Shown: positions 1 through 8,266 of the stretch, one piece after another
Numbering within the stretch: position 1 is the stretch's first letter
Layout of the letters: each line of letters opens with the position of its first letter
Source of the DNA: Tropicimonas sp047971885
Lineage (GTDB): Bacteria > Pseudomonadota > Alphaproteobacteria > Rhodobacterales > Rhodobacteraceae
Assembly: GCF_047971885.1 (NCBI RefSeq)
Contig: NZ_JBKEAE010000027.1
Coordinates: forward strand, 1 to 64,000
Reading direction: 5' to 3'
DNA length: 64,000 nt
The notes under the pieces: model-generated
Databases searched by the model: none
Seen by the model: the letters and a program-made list of their open reading frames with translations, nothing else
Told to the model about the DNA's origin: nothing
Translations under genes and position numbers: made by a program

Positions 1-235
1 GGCGCCCGCCGCGGCCGCTGGTGCAGGCGCCGTTCCCAGCCCGCTTGCCGGAACGGTGGTGAGCGTGGACGTTTCGGTCGGGCAGAAGGTTGCCGCCGGC
101 GACACGCTGCTTGTCCTTGAGGCGATGAAGATGAACACCTCGATCAGCGCGCCGCAGGAAGGCACCGTGGCCGCCGTCAACGTGACCCCCGGCGCGACCG
201 TGACCGAGGGGCAGGTACTCGTAACCCTTAGCTGA
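1..235 (+). CDS. Biotinyl (biotin/lipoyl attachment) domain protein, C-terminal part only
   Basis: The gene enters the window already open; reading from base 2 it gives about 77 residues ending at TGA 233-235. An Ala/Pro-rich linker is followed by a biotinyl domain with the biotinylation motif EAMKMN, whose second Lys (middle of AMKM) carries biotin in this family. It ends 17 bases before a sodium-pump decarboxylase beta subunit, so it is most likely the C-terminal end of the alpha (carboxyltransferase) subunit or the separate gamma/biotin carrier subunit of an oxaloacetate- or acyl-CoA-type decarboxylase. Which of these it is cannot be decided without the upstream sequence. Confidence 0.85.
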   Translation, partial: APAAAAGAGAVPSPLAGTVVSVDVSVGQKVAAGDTLLVLEAMKMNTSISAPQEGTVAAVNVTPGATVTEGQVLVTLS

Positions 236-252
236 CCCAGGGGGCCCCTTCC

Positions 253-1401
253 ATGGACGGCACCACCACGGAAACCTCCAAGCTCGAACAGCTCTGGCAG
301 CTGACCGCCATATCCGACGTCACTTTGCAGATGGTCGTGATGTGGGTGGTTATCGCCGTGCTGTTCTACATGGGGGTTTACAAGAAATACGAGCCGCTGC
401 TGCTCATTCCCATCGCTTTTGGCGCGTTGCTGGCCAACCTGCCGACCGAAGGGCTGATCAACCCGCCCGTGGGCGACCACGCCGGCGGCCTCTACTACTA
501 CATCTCCAAGGGGGTGGATTACGAGATCTTTCCGCCCCTGATCTTCCTCGGTGTTGGCGCGCTGACCGATTTTGGCCCGCTGATCGCCAACCCCAGGATG
601 CTGCTACTGGGGGCTGCGGCGCAGTTCGGTGTTTTCGCCACCTTCCTCGGCGCGACGCTGATCGGCTTCACGGCGATGGAAGCCGGCGCGATCGGGATCA
701 TTGGCGGGGCCGACGGCCCGACCTCGATCTTCCTTGCCAACAAGCTGGCGCCGCATCTTCTCGCCCCTATCGCCGTGGCGGCCTACAGCTACATGGCGCT
801 GGTTCCGATGCTGCAGCCGCCGATCATGCGGGCGCTGACCACCGAGCAGGAACGCAAGATCCGCATGAAATCGCTGCGGCAGGTGTCGCGGCTTGAAAAG
901 CTGATCTTTGCCGGCATGGTCACCATCGTCGTCATCCTGCTGGTTCCGGCCGCCTCGGCGCTGATCGGCATGCTGATGCTGGGCAACTTCCTGCGCGAGA
1001 GCCTTGTCGCCGAGCGCCTGACCAAGGCGGCGCAGAACGAATTGATCAACGTCGTCACGATCTTCCTCGGCACCTCGGTCGGCATCACGATGACGGGCGA
1101 GCGGTTCCTCAACGCCGGCACGCTGAAGATCCTCGCGCTCGGCGTCGTGGCCTTCGGTATCGCCACCGCCTGCGGTGTGTTGATGGCCAAGCTGATGAAC
1201 CTGTTCAGCGCCAACAAGATCAACCCGCTGATCGGTTCGGCCGGCGTCTCTGCGGTGCCGATGGCGGCGCGGGTCAGCCAGGTGGAGGGCCAGCGCGCCG
1301 ACCCGGGCAATTTCCTGCTGATGCATGCCATGGGCCCCAACGTGGCGGGCGTGATCGGCACGGCGGTTGTCGCCGGCTATTTCATCGCCTGGTTCTCCTG
1401 A
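253..1401 (+). CDS. oadB: Sodium ion-translocating decarboxylase, beta subunit
   Basis: Integral membrane subunit that decarboxylates carboxybiotin and uses the energy to export Na+ (OadB/GcdB/MmdB family). The 382-residue protein is the usual family length and is almost entirely hydrophobic segments. The family Na+-site motif GGADGPTSIF is present (Asp about residue 154), as is the later helix NPLIGSAGVSAVPMAARVSQ containing the conserved Asn, Gly, Ser and Arg positions. It follows a biotinyl-domain gene by 17 bases, so the pair are parts of one complex. The natural substrate (oxaloacetate, methylmalonyl-CoA, glutaconyl-CoA or malonate) cannot be told from this subunit alone. Confidence 0.92.
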   Translation: MDGTTTETSKLEQLWQLTAISDVTLQMVVMWVVIAVLFYMGVYKKYEPLLLIPIAFGALLANLPTEGLINPPVGDHAGGLYYYISKGVDYEIFPPLIFLGVGALTDFGPLIANPRMLLLGAAAQFGVFATFLGATLIGFTAMEAGAIGIIGGADGPTSIFLANKLAPHLLAPIAVAAYSYMALVPMLQPPIMRALTTEQERKIRMKSLRQVSRLEKLIFAGMVTIVVILLVPAASALIGMLMLGNFLRESLVAERLTKAAQNELINVVTIFLGTSVGITMTGERFLNAGTLKILALGVVAFGIATACGVLMAKLMNLFSANKINPLIGSAGVSAVPMAARVSQVEGQRADPGNFLLMHAMGPNVAGVIGTAVVAGYFIAWFS

Positions 1402-1433
1402 TATCTGGGGGCTGCGATCTCGAAACCAGCATG

Positions 1434-1458
1434 ACGGCCACCGCGTTGCGGTGGCCGT
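1434..1458 (+). terminator. Hairpin after the decarboxylase operon
   Basis: A perfect 11-bp inverted repeat (ACGGCCACCGC, loop GTT, GCGGTGGCCGT) lies 33 bases after the oadB stop. Only a weak T-rich stretch follows, so it may be an inefficient intrinsic terminator or a 3'-end stabilising hairpin. Confidence 0.55.
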
Positions 1459-1500
1459 TGTCATGTTTGCGCCAGCGGCAGTGGCCGGTCGTCGGCGGGC

Positions 1501-1514
1501 TTGACTATTGTCAT
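1501..1514 (+). promoter_or_regulatory. FNR/FnrL-like box upstream of hemA
   Basis: The sequence TTGAC-TATT-GTCAT is an inverted repeat that differs by one base from TTGAC-N4-GTCAA, a form of the FNR-family consensus TTGAY-N4-RTCAA. It sits 60 bases before the hemA start codon. FnrL control of hemA is known in Rhodobacter, so an oxygen-responsive site here is plausible, but this single match is inferred from sequence only. Confidence 0.42.
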
Positions 1515-1573
1515 GTAGCGGCAGCCGCGAATCCCTCACATTTCGTCTCGAAAATACGGCAAGCGAGGGCGAG

Positions 1574-2797
1574 ATGGATTTTCAGGCGTTTTTTCGGGAA
1601 AGACTCGACGATCTCCGCGAAGAGGGAAACTATCGGGTATTCGTCGATCTGGAACGCCGGCGCGGCGCCTTTCCCTCGGCGCTGCGCACCCATGCCCGGG
1701 GCCGCGACGGGGTGACGATATGGTGCTCGAACGATTATCTCGGAATGGGCCAGCATCCCGAGGTGATCGGCGCGATGCACGCCGCGATCGACCGCTCCGG
1801 CGCCGGTGCAGGCGGGACGCGGAACATCTCTGGCACCACGCACGACCATGTGCTGCTCGAAACGGAACTGGCCGACCTGCACGGCAAGGAGGCGGCGCTT
1901 CTCTTTACCTCGGGCTATGTGTCGAACTGGGCGGCGCTCGGCACGCTGGCCGGGCAGATCCCCGGCTGCATCGTCTTTTCCGACAGTCTGAACCACGCCT
2001 CGATGATCGAGGGCATTCGTCATTCGCGCGCGAAACGGGTGATCTGGAGGCATAACGATATTACCGATCTCGAAGCGAAGCTTGCCGCCGCCGACCCGGA
2101 AGCGCCCAAGCTGATTGCCTTCGAGAGCGTCTATTCGATGGACGGCGATATCGCCCCGATTGCCGAGATCTGCGACATCGCCGAGCGCTACGGCGCGATG
2201 ACCTATCTCGACGAGGTGCACGCGGTCGGGCTCTACGGTCCGCGCGGTGGCGGCATTGCCGAACGCGAGGGGCTGATGGACCGGCTGACGGTCATCGAGG
2301 GTACGCTGGGCAAGGCGTTCGGCGTGGTCGGCGGCTATATCGCCGCCTCGGCCGAACTTTGCGATTTCGTGCGCAGTTTCGCCAGCGGGTTCATCTTCAC
2401 CACTGCGCTGCCGCCGGCGGTCGCCGCAGGGGCGGCGGCCTCGATCCGCCATCTCAAGCAATCCTCCGCCGAGCGTGAATTGCAGCAGCGGCGCGTCGCG
2501 CAGTTGCGGGCACGGCTCGATGCCGAGGGCATTCCGCACCTGCCGAACCCGAGCCACATCATTCCCGTGATGGTGGGCGACCCGGTGAAATGCAAATTCC
2601 TGTCGGACATGTTGCTGGACGAATTCGGCATCTATATCCAGCCCATCAACTATCCGACCGTGCCGAAGGGGACCGAACGGCTGCGCATCACACCGTCACC
2701 GGTCCACAGCGATGCCGATCTCGATCGTCTGGTCGGCGCGCTGTCCGAATTGTGGCACCGCTGCCAGGCGGCGCGGCAGCCGCTGGCCGCGCAATAG
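1574..2797 (+). CDS. hemA: 5-aminolevulinate synthase
   Basis: Condenses glycine and succinyl-CoA to 5-aminolevulinate, the first step of tetrapyrrole synthesis by the Shemin route; cytoplasmic and PLP-dependent. The start at MDFQAFF gives 407 residues, the same length as Rhodobacter ALAS, and the N-terminus aligns with that family. An upstream in-frame start would add non-conserved residues. Seen motifs: WCSNDYLGMGQHP near residue 50, SGAGAGGTRNISGT near 76, YLDEVHAVGLYGPRGGG near 211, and the PLP lysine in GTLGKAFGVVGGY (Lys about 247). A possible FNR-like site lies upstream. It stands alone between two unrelated transcription units. Confidence 0.96.
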   Translation: MDFQAFFRERLDDLREEGNYRVFVDLERRRGAFPSALRTHARGRDGVTIWCSNDYLGMGQHPEVIGAMHAAIDRSGAGAGGTRNISGTTHDHVLLETELADLHGKEAALLFTSGYVSNWAALGTLAGQIPGCIVFSDSLNHASMIEGIRHSRAKRVIWRHNDITDLEAKLAAADPEAPKLIAFESVYSMDGDIAPIAEICDIAERYGAMTYLDEVHAVGLYGPRGGGIAEREGLMDRLTVIEGTLGKAFGVVGGYIAASAELCDFVRSFASGFIFTTALPPAVAAGAAASIRHLKQSSAERELQQRRVAQLRARLDAEGIPHLPNPSHIIPVMVGDPVKCKFLSDMLLDEFGIYIQPINYPTVPKGTERLRITPSPVHSDADLDRLVGALSELWHRCQAARQPLAAQ

Positions 2798-3051
2798 GGT
2801 GGGGCCGTGTCGCCATACGCCCGGATGTCCGCCACAGGGGCACCTGCGCGGATTCGACTACTTGGAAGACATGTCGCAGCACGCAAATGTGCGCGCCATT
2901 CGCGTTTGCGATATGCTAGAGGTCACGCCACAGGCGCCGCCTTCCGCGCGCGTAGCCTGTCCCCGCCACATGCGCCGGGAACAGGATCGACGGAGGGAGC
3001 GTCTGGGCCGAGCCATTATTTTAACTCTGTTCCGGAACGGAAGGACTGAAG

Positions 3052-3441
3052 ATGAAAGCCAGACTGACCAGCCTGATCGCGGTGACCGCCGCCGTGCTTG
3101 CTTTGCCCGCACTGGCCGAGGGCGACGCTGCGGCAGGTGAAAAGGTATTCAACAAGTGCAAGGCCTGCCACGCGGTGGGCGAGGGTGCCAAGAACAAGGT
3201 CGGCCCGGAATTGAACGGGATCGTCGGCAAGGCGGCCGGTACCCGCGAAGGATTCAAGTATTCTGACGATCTGGTGGGGCTTGCCGAGGGTGGCCTGATC
3301 TGGGACGACGCGAACCTGCACACCTATCTTACCAACCCCAAGGATCTGATTCCCAAGGGCAAGATGTCCTTCGCCGGCCTGAAAAAGGAAGAAGACATCA
3401 ACAACGTGATCGCCTATCTCCAGACCTTCCCCGATATGTGA
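3052..3441 (+). CDS. cycA: Periplasmic class I cytochrome c (cytochrome c2-like)
   Basis: Small periplasmic electron carrier, 129 residues with a cleavable Sec signal (cleavage probably after ALPALA, residue 22). The haem site is CKACH (Cys36, Cys39, His40) and the distal ligand is probably Met105 in KGKMSFAG, the pattern of cytochrome c2/c550. The AG-GEKVFNKCKACH start and the Lys-rich surface fit a bc1-to-oxidase or reaction-centre shuttle. It is a single gene preceded by about 250 bases of non-coding DNA. The family is certain; the specific name cycA is an inference, since several similar c-type cytochromes occur in Rhodobacterales. Confidence 0.88.
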   Translation: MKARLTSLIAVTAAVLALPALAEGDAAAGEKVFNKCKACHAVGEGAKNKVGPELNGIVGKAAGTREGFKYSDDLVGLAEGGLIWDDANLHTYLTNPKDLIPKGKMSFAGLKKEEDINNVIAYLQTFPDM

Positions 3442-3493
3442 GGGTAAGGCGGCTTCCGGACGCGGCGGTGTCCGGTAGCAGCGATCTGACGAT

Positions 3494-3519
3494 CTGCGGC
3501 GGGCTGAGGCCCGCCGCAG
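3494..3519. terminator. Shared hairpin between convergent genes
   Basis: An 11-bp perfect stem (CTGCGGCGGGC / GCCCGCCGCAG, loop TGAG) lies between the converging ends of the cytochrome gene and the polyol dehydrogenase gene. There is no long T-run, but the position and symmetry suggest a bidirectional transcription stop. Confidence 0.6.
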
Positions 3520-3527
3520 GACGATTG

Positions 3528-4568
3528 TCAGCCGAATGTCAGGTGAACCTTGACTGCCCGCGTCCGGTCGCCGGCCGCCGAGAAGGCTTCTTCGGCGCGT
3601 TCGAGCGGGAAGCTCTGGCTGATCATCGGGCGAACGTCGATGGCGCGGCTGTTTATCAGCGCAACCGCCTCGGCGAATTCCGGCTGGAAGCGGTGCGTGC
3701 CCGTTATCGCAATCTCCTTGGCGACCAGCATGTTGAGCGGAATCACCACATCGCCCGTCACGCCGACCTGCACCAGCGTACCCAGCGGGCGGAGGCTCTC
3801 GATCGCCGAGCGGATCGCCGGCGCGGCGGCGGTGCATTCGAAGCAGACGTCGAAATACCCCTTGTCCGCGGCATAGGGTGCCAGGGCCCCGGGCTCGCGG
3901 GCCACGTTGACGGTGCGCGTTGCGCCCATCTGGCGGGCAACCGCCAGCGGTGCATCCTCAAGGTCGGTCACCACAACCTCGGCCGCGCCGCGCAGTGCTG
4001 CCATGGCCGCGCAAAGCACGCCGATGGGGCCGGAGCCGGTAACCAGAACTTTCAGCCCCGCCAGATCGCCCGCACGGCCCGCCGCATGGATGCAGACCGC
4101 CAGCGGTTCGGAACAGGCGGCTTCGGCCACCAATATGCCGGGCGCGGCCCTGACGCACTGACCGGCGCCGACAACGACCCGGTCCCTGAACAGCCCCTGT
4201 TCGTGCGGCATCCGCAGGGCCGAACCGTTGAACCGCATTTCCAGGCAGTGATTGAACAGGCCTTGTGCGCAGTAGGGGCAGTTTCCGCAGGGGCGGCTTG
4301 GGTTGATCGCCACGACATCGCCCTGCGCAAGCCCGCTTGCGTCCGGGCCGGTCGCGATCACCGTGCCGGCTGCCTCGTGGCCGAGGATGATCGGCTCCTG
4401 TACCCGGACCGGGCCGAACCCGCCGTCCTGATAGTAATGCAGGTCCGATCCGCAGATGCCGCCCGCGCCGATGGCCACCAGCACCTCGCCCGGGCCGGGC
4501 GGAGACACGGGGATTTCTTCGATGCGGAGGTCGTTGCAGCCATGAAGGCGGCAGACACGGGTGAGCAT
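3528..4568 (-). CDS. idnD: Zinc-dependent polyol/sugar-acid dehydrogenase, L-idonate 5-dehydrogenase-like
   Basis: Medium-chain Zn alcohol dehydrogenase, 346 residues. Catalytic zinc ligands are visible as Cys39 (ICGSD) and His64-Glu65 (LGHEAAG); the structural zinc site is Cys94, Cys97, Cys100 and Cys108. The NAD(P) Rossmann motif is VTGSGPIGVL. Family resemblance is closest to L-idonate 5-dehydrogenase. It is the last gene of the GntR-TRAP operon, 9 bases after dctM, and the locus is divergent from mannonate dehydratase. Because of that partner, an L-gulonate or fructuronate-linked activity is also possible. The substrate is inferred; the enzyme class is sure. Confidence 0.85.
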   Translation of the reverse strand: MLTRVCRLHGCNDLRIEEIPVSPPGPGEVLVAIGAGGICGSDLHYYQDGGFGPVRVQEPIILGHEAAGTVIATGPDASGLAQGDVVAINPSRPCGNCPYCAQGLFNHCLEMRFNGSALRMPHEQGLFRDRVVVGAGQCVRAAPGILVAEAACSEPLAVCIHAAGRAGDLAGLKVLVTGSGPIGVLCAAMAALRGAAEVVVTDLEDAPLAVARQMGATRTVNVAREPGALAPYAADKGYFDVCFECTAAAPAIRSAIESLRPLGTLVQVGVTGDVVIPLNMLVAKEIAITGTHRFQPEFAEAVALINSRAIDVRPMISQSFPLERAEEAFSAAGDRTRAVKVHLTFG

Positions 4569-4577
4569 GGGGCGCTC

Positions 4578-5855
4578 CTATGGGGCGAGAATCGAGGGAA
4601 GCCAGGTGGCCAGTGGCGCGAAATAGGAAACCGCCAGCAGGACGAGGATATTGGTCAGCAGGAAGGGTGAGATCGCCCGGATCACCGGTGCGAGCGGCAG
4701 TCGCGCGATGCCGGCGCAGACGAACAGACAGACCCCTACCGGCGGCGTCGTCAGCCCGATCATCAGGTTCAGCACCGCGAAGGTGGCGAAATGCAGCGGT
4801 TCGATACCCACCGCCTGCGCCAGCGACAGCAGCGGCACGAACAGGATGATGAGCGCGGCGATGGTCTCCATGAACATGCCGACGAACAGCAGCAGCACGT
4901 TGATGATCAGGATCACCAGAATGCGGTTGTCGGTGACCGAAAGCACCGCGTCGGCGATGGCCTGCGGAATGCGCTCGGACACGAGAATCCAGCCGAAGAC
5001 ATTGGCGAACCCGACCAGAACCAGAATGGCGGCCGAGGATACGCCGCTGTCGACAATCACCCCGGGCACCGCCCGCAGCGGCAGTTCGCGATAGACGAAG
5101 GCGCCGACGATGAAGGCATAGACCGAGGCGACGACGGCGGTTTCGGTCGGCGTGGCAAGCCCGCTCAGCAGCCCGTAGATGATGAGGCCGGTCATCGCCA
5201 GCGCCCAGAAGGCGTTGCCGAAGGACCGCGCCACTTCGCCGAACCCCTGCCATTTCTGACGCGGGAAATTGCGGCGCACCGAGATGATGTAGCAGGTCAC
5301 CATCATCGCCCGACCCATCAGAATGCCGGGCACGGCGCCGGCCATGAACATCTTGCCAACCGATATTCCCGACAGCGCCCCGACGATGATCATCGGCACC
5401 GAAGGCGGGATGATCGGCCCGACGGTGGAGGAGGCGGCGGTGACGGCGGCCGAGAAATCGGCCGGGTAGCCCGCCTTCTTCATGCCGGGGATCATCACCG
5501 ATCCGATCGAGGCCGCATCCGCCACCGCTGTCCCGGTGATGCCGCCGAACAGCATGGACGCGGCGATATTGGTCAGCCCCAGCCCACCGCGAATCCAGCC
5601 GACAATCGCATTGGCGAAGCGGATGATGCGGTTGGTAATGCCGCCGCGGTTCATCAGGTTCCCGGCAAGGATGAAGCCGGGGATCGAGAGCAGCACGAAG
5701 ACATCCATGCCGGCGTATATCTTCTGCGGCATCACCACCAGCGGGATACCCGCAATCACCAGATAGACCGCCGACGACAGCCCCAGCGTTACCGCCACCG
5801 GGATGCCGATGACAAGCCCGGCCACGAAGACGGTCAGGAGGACGGCAACATCCAT
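4578..5855 (-). CDS. dctM: TRAP transporter large permease DctM
   Basis: Large membrane subunit of a tripartite ATP-independent periplasmic transporter, 425 residues with about a dozen hydrophobic segments. It carries the family block SVMIPGMKKAGYPADFSAAVTAAS and the later GLTTPPVGVCLFV segment. It uses an ion gradient to import an organic acid delivered by DctP. It starts 4 bases after dctQ and is followed by the dehydrogenase gene, so transport and first oxidation are co-transcribed. Confidence 0.93.
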   Translation of the reverse strand: MDVAVLLTVFVAGLVIGIPVAVTLGLSSAVYLVIAGIPLVVMPQKIYAGMDVFVLLSIPGFILAGNLMNRGGITNRIIRFANAIVGWIRGGLGLTNIAASMLFGGITGTAVADAASIGSVMIPGMKKAGYPADFSAAVTAASSTVGPIIPPSVPMIIVGALSGISVGKMFMAGAVPGILMGRAMMVTCYIISVRRNFPRQKWQGFGEVARSFGNAFWALAMTGLIIYGLLSGLATPTETAVVASVYAFIVGAFVYRELPLRAVPGVIVDSGVSSAAILVLVGFANVFGWILVSERIPQAIADAVLSVTDNRILVILIINVLLLFVGMFMETIAALIILFVPLLSLAQAVGIEPLHFATFAVLNLMIGLTTPPVGVCLFVCAGIARLPLAPVIRAISPFLLTNILVLLAVSYFAPLATWLPSILAP

Positions 5856-5859
5856 GGTT

Positions 5860-6366
5860 TCAGTCCTCTTCCAGCGAATTTACCGGCAGACCGTCGGTCC
5901 GGCCCGCCAGCATGTTGATCACGCGCAGCGCGGCAAAGACGAAAAGCGTGACAAGCAGCAGCACCACGGTGAAATGGATGTAGTCCATCCGCACCCCCAG
6001 CGCCGGCGAGGTCTGCATCTTGCCGATGGCGGTGAATTTCCAGGCGTAGGGAATCAGCACCAGCGCCAGCGCGCCGGTAAGAACCGCCGAAACCATCCGC
6101 AGGACCCTTGGCATCGGTGCCGGCAGGCTTTCGCACACCACGTCGACGTTCACCAGATCGCCCGAGCGGAACGACAGCCCGACGCCGAAGGCGGCGAGAT
6201 AAAGCAGGGCGAACCGTGTGAGTTCCTCGGTCCAGACCGGCGAGGCCCCGAGCGAACGGCCGACCACCTGTATCAGGACCACGGCGATCAGTACCGCGAA
6301 CGAGACCCCGACACCGACCATGCAGATGGCCGAGACGAGGCGGGTCAGCTTCTCCAGAAACCGCAT
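5860..6366 (-). CDS. dctQ: TRAP transporter small permease DctQ
   Basis: Small membrane subunit, 168 residues with four predicted membrane segments and the DctQ motif VWTEELTRFALLYLAAFGVG. The start MRFLEKLTRL at 6366 is chosen because GGGAGAAG precedes it at normal spacing; longer open sequence upstream is low-complexity Arg/Pro and non-homologous. It lies about 70 bases after dctP and 4 bases before dctM. Confidence 0.92.
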   Translation of the reverse strand: MRFLEKLTRLVSAICMVGVGVSFAVLIAVVLIQVVGRSLGASPVWTEELTRFALLYLAAFGVGLSFRSGDLVNVDVVCESLPAPMPRVLRMVSAVLTGALALVLIPYAWKFTAIGKMQTSPALGVRMDYIHFTVVLLLVTLFVFAALRVINMLAGRTDGLPVNSLEED

Positions 6367-6436
6367 GGATACTTCTCCCATTCCGGTGTGCCGGCGCGGG
6401 GTGTTCCGCGCCGGACGGTGTCGTGCCGCGCGGCGG

Positions 6437-7414
6437 TCACTCCGCGAAAAGCTGCTCGACGACGGGCCTGATCTCGTCGCTGACGTTGGCCAGAACGGCA
6501 TCCCTGGCCTTTGCGGCAAAGGCTGCGCCATCGACGTCGACGAAGGTCATGCCGTGCTCTTCAAGATAGGCCTGATCCTCGGCGAGGCTTTGCAGGAACA
6601 GGCCGCGCTCGTATTCCTGCGCGATCAGGGCGGATTCCCGCACGGCGGTCTGGTCTTCTACCGAAAGCCGGTTCCAAGTCTGCTCCGAGATCACCAGATA
6701 GATCCAGCTGCGCACATGCTCGGTCTTGTTCACATGGCTCTGAACCTCGTTGAAATTGGCCGAACGGATCAGTGCCAGCGGATTTTCCTGCGCGTCGATG
6801 GTGCCGTTCTGCAGCGAGGTGAAGACCTCGGAGAAGGCCATCGGTGTCGGCTGTGCACCAAGCGCCTTCCAGACATCGACGAAAAGCGGCACGTTGGGCA
6901 CCCGCATCTTCAGACCCTGAAGATCGTCCGGGGTGGTGATCGGCCGGTTCGATGTCAGATCGCGCGGTCCGCGGGCGAAATAGGCGATCGGCCGGATCTG
7001 GGCCTTTTCGATGATCTGGTATTCGATCTCCTGGCCGATCGGGCCGTTCACCGTCTCGTCCATGTGTTCGAGCGACTTGTAGGCATAGGGCACGGCAAGC
7101 AGCGCTGCCCTGGGCGCCCAGTTCTGCAGGCTCTCGCCGGTGATCGTCATGTCCACGGTGCCAAGCTGCATGCCGTTGATCAGGTCGATCTCCTTGCCCA
7201 GCGATTCGTTGGGGAATACCTGAACCTCGATCCGCCCGCCGGTGCGCATCGCGACCTCTTCGGCGAATTTCAGCGATGCCAGGTGCCAGGGGTTTTCCTC
7301 GTTGGCAAGATGGCCGAGCTTCAGCGTCATGTCGGCGGCCAGCGCCGGGGCGGTCATCAGCGCCGCCGCAAGCCCGGCGGCAATCCATCCGGTAAGGTTG
7401 CGTTTGATTGTCAT
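6437..7414 (-). CDS. dctP: TRAP transporter substrate-binding protein DctP
   Basis: Periplasmic solute-binding protein of 325 residues with a Sec signal peptide (cleavage after PALAA near residue 27). It has the DctP core with LKMRVP (the Arg that binds a substrate carboxylate in this family) and FSEVFTSLQNGTIDAQENP. Its ATG overlaps the GntR stop as ATGA, with GAGGAGG a few bases upstream. By context it should bind a hexuronate or hexonate (glucuronate, galacturonate, gulonate, idonate or mannonate). Confidence 0.93.
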   Translation of the reverse strand: MTIKRNLTGWIAAGLAAALMTAPALAADMTLKLGHLANEENPWHLASLKFAEEVAMRTGGRIEVQVFPNESLGKEIDLINGMQLGTVDMTITGESLQNWAPRAALLAVPYAYKSLEHMDETVNGPIGQEIEYQIIEKAQIRPIAYFARGPRDLTSNRPITTPDDLQGLKMRVPNVPLFVDVWKALGAQPTPMAFSEVFTSLQNGTIDAQENPLALIRSANFNEVQSHVNKTEHVRSWIYLVISEQTWNRLSVEDQTAVRESALIAQEYERGLFLQSLAEDQAYLEEHGMTFVDVDGAAFAAKARDAVLANVSDEIRPVVEQLFAE

Positions 7415-8178
7415 CGAGTCCTCCTCTCGGTTGGGTTGAATGCCGCCGCCTTCTCCGGCAGGGCGGTGTCGAACACGCCCGGATGAGCGCGCATGATTTC
7501 GGGCAGGTCTTCCAGAACCGCCCGCAGGTGGCGGCGCAGTGCGGCTTCGGCGCCGCCGCTGTCCCGCTCTGCTATCCCGTCGACGATTTCGGTGTGCTGC
7601 GCGATCAGCCGATCGCAGGTGTCGAGTTCGAAACTCAGAAATCGCACCCGGTCCATCTGGGCCTTGAGGCCCTGAAGAATATCCCAGACGCTGCGCTGTC
7701 CGGCGGCATCGGCCAGCGTGCGGTGAAAACGCTCGTCGGCGCGGATGAACTCTTCGGGGGTGCTTCTGGCCAGAACCTGCTGCTGGCGCAGTTCTTCGCG
7801 CAGGATCGCCACGGTCGCCTTGTCGGCGCTTGCCGCGACGATGCGCACGATATCGGCCTCGACCGCCTCGCGCACAAAGCGGGCGTCCAGAACTTCGGAC
7901 AGGGCAATGGTGCGCACGACGGTGCCGCGCTGGGGGCGCACCTCGATCAGCCCCTCCTGCGCCAGCTTGATGAAGGCCTCGCGAACCGGTTGCCGGCTGA
8001 TGTTGAACTGGCGGGCGATTTCGGCCTCGGAAATCCGCGAGCCGGCCAAAAGCTCGTTGCGAATGACCCGCCTGCGCAGGATCGTGACCAGTTGCGGCCC
8101 GATCGCGGCCAGCGGGTCCAGTTCCGGTTCCAATGCCCCCTCCCGGTCCGGCAATGAGTCGCCGACAGTAATCACCAT
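7411..8178 (-). CDS. GntR-family (FadR/FCD) transcriptional regulator
   Basis: 255-residue regulator. An N-terminal winged helix (about 28-95, with ISEAEIARQFNISRQPVREAF and GLIEVRPQRGTVV) is followed by an FCD ligand domain with the metal-binding His pattern of FadR-type proteins (ERFHRTLADA, RHLRAVL). It is the first gene of the TRAP/dehydrogenase operon and divergent from uxuA. It most likely represses both until the sugar acid or a pathway product binds. A direct repeat in the divergent gap overlapping its own start may be its operator. Confidence 0.9.
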   Translation of the reverse strand: MVITVGDSLPDREGALEPELDPLAAIGPQLVTILRRRVIRNELLAGSRISEAEIARQFNISRQPVREAFIKLAQEGLIEVRPQRGTVVRTIALSEVLDARFVREAVEADIVRIVAASADKATVAILREELRQQQVLARSTPEEFIRADERFHRTLADAAGQRSVWDILQGLKAQMDRVRFLSFELDTCDRLIAQHTEIVDGIAERDSGGAEAALRRHLRAVLEDLPEIMRAHPGVFDTALPEKAAAFNPTERRTR

Positions 8179-8189
8179 ACTTCCATACT
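8175..8189. promoter_or_regulatory. Candidate operator of the GntR regulator (direct repeat)
   Basis: CCATACT occurs twice, at 8175-8181 and 8183-8189, in the divergent gtnR/uxuA gap and overlapping the regulator start. FadR-type proteins usually bind short sites with GTA/TAC cores, so this repeat is a reasonable autoregulatory site. It is not a perfect palindrome and there is no direct evidence of binding. Confidence 0.33.
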
Positions 8190-8266
8190 AGTCAACCCTT
8201 GCATTTTGATGCTAAAAGAGTCTTCACAGAAGAAGCGCGATTCCAACGACAATCCGGAGAGTCGAG

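Noticed and set aside
604..1539. Open frame opposite oadB
   Set aside because: Antisense shadow; oadB has the conserved motifs.
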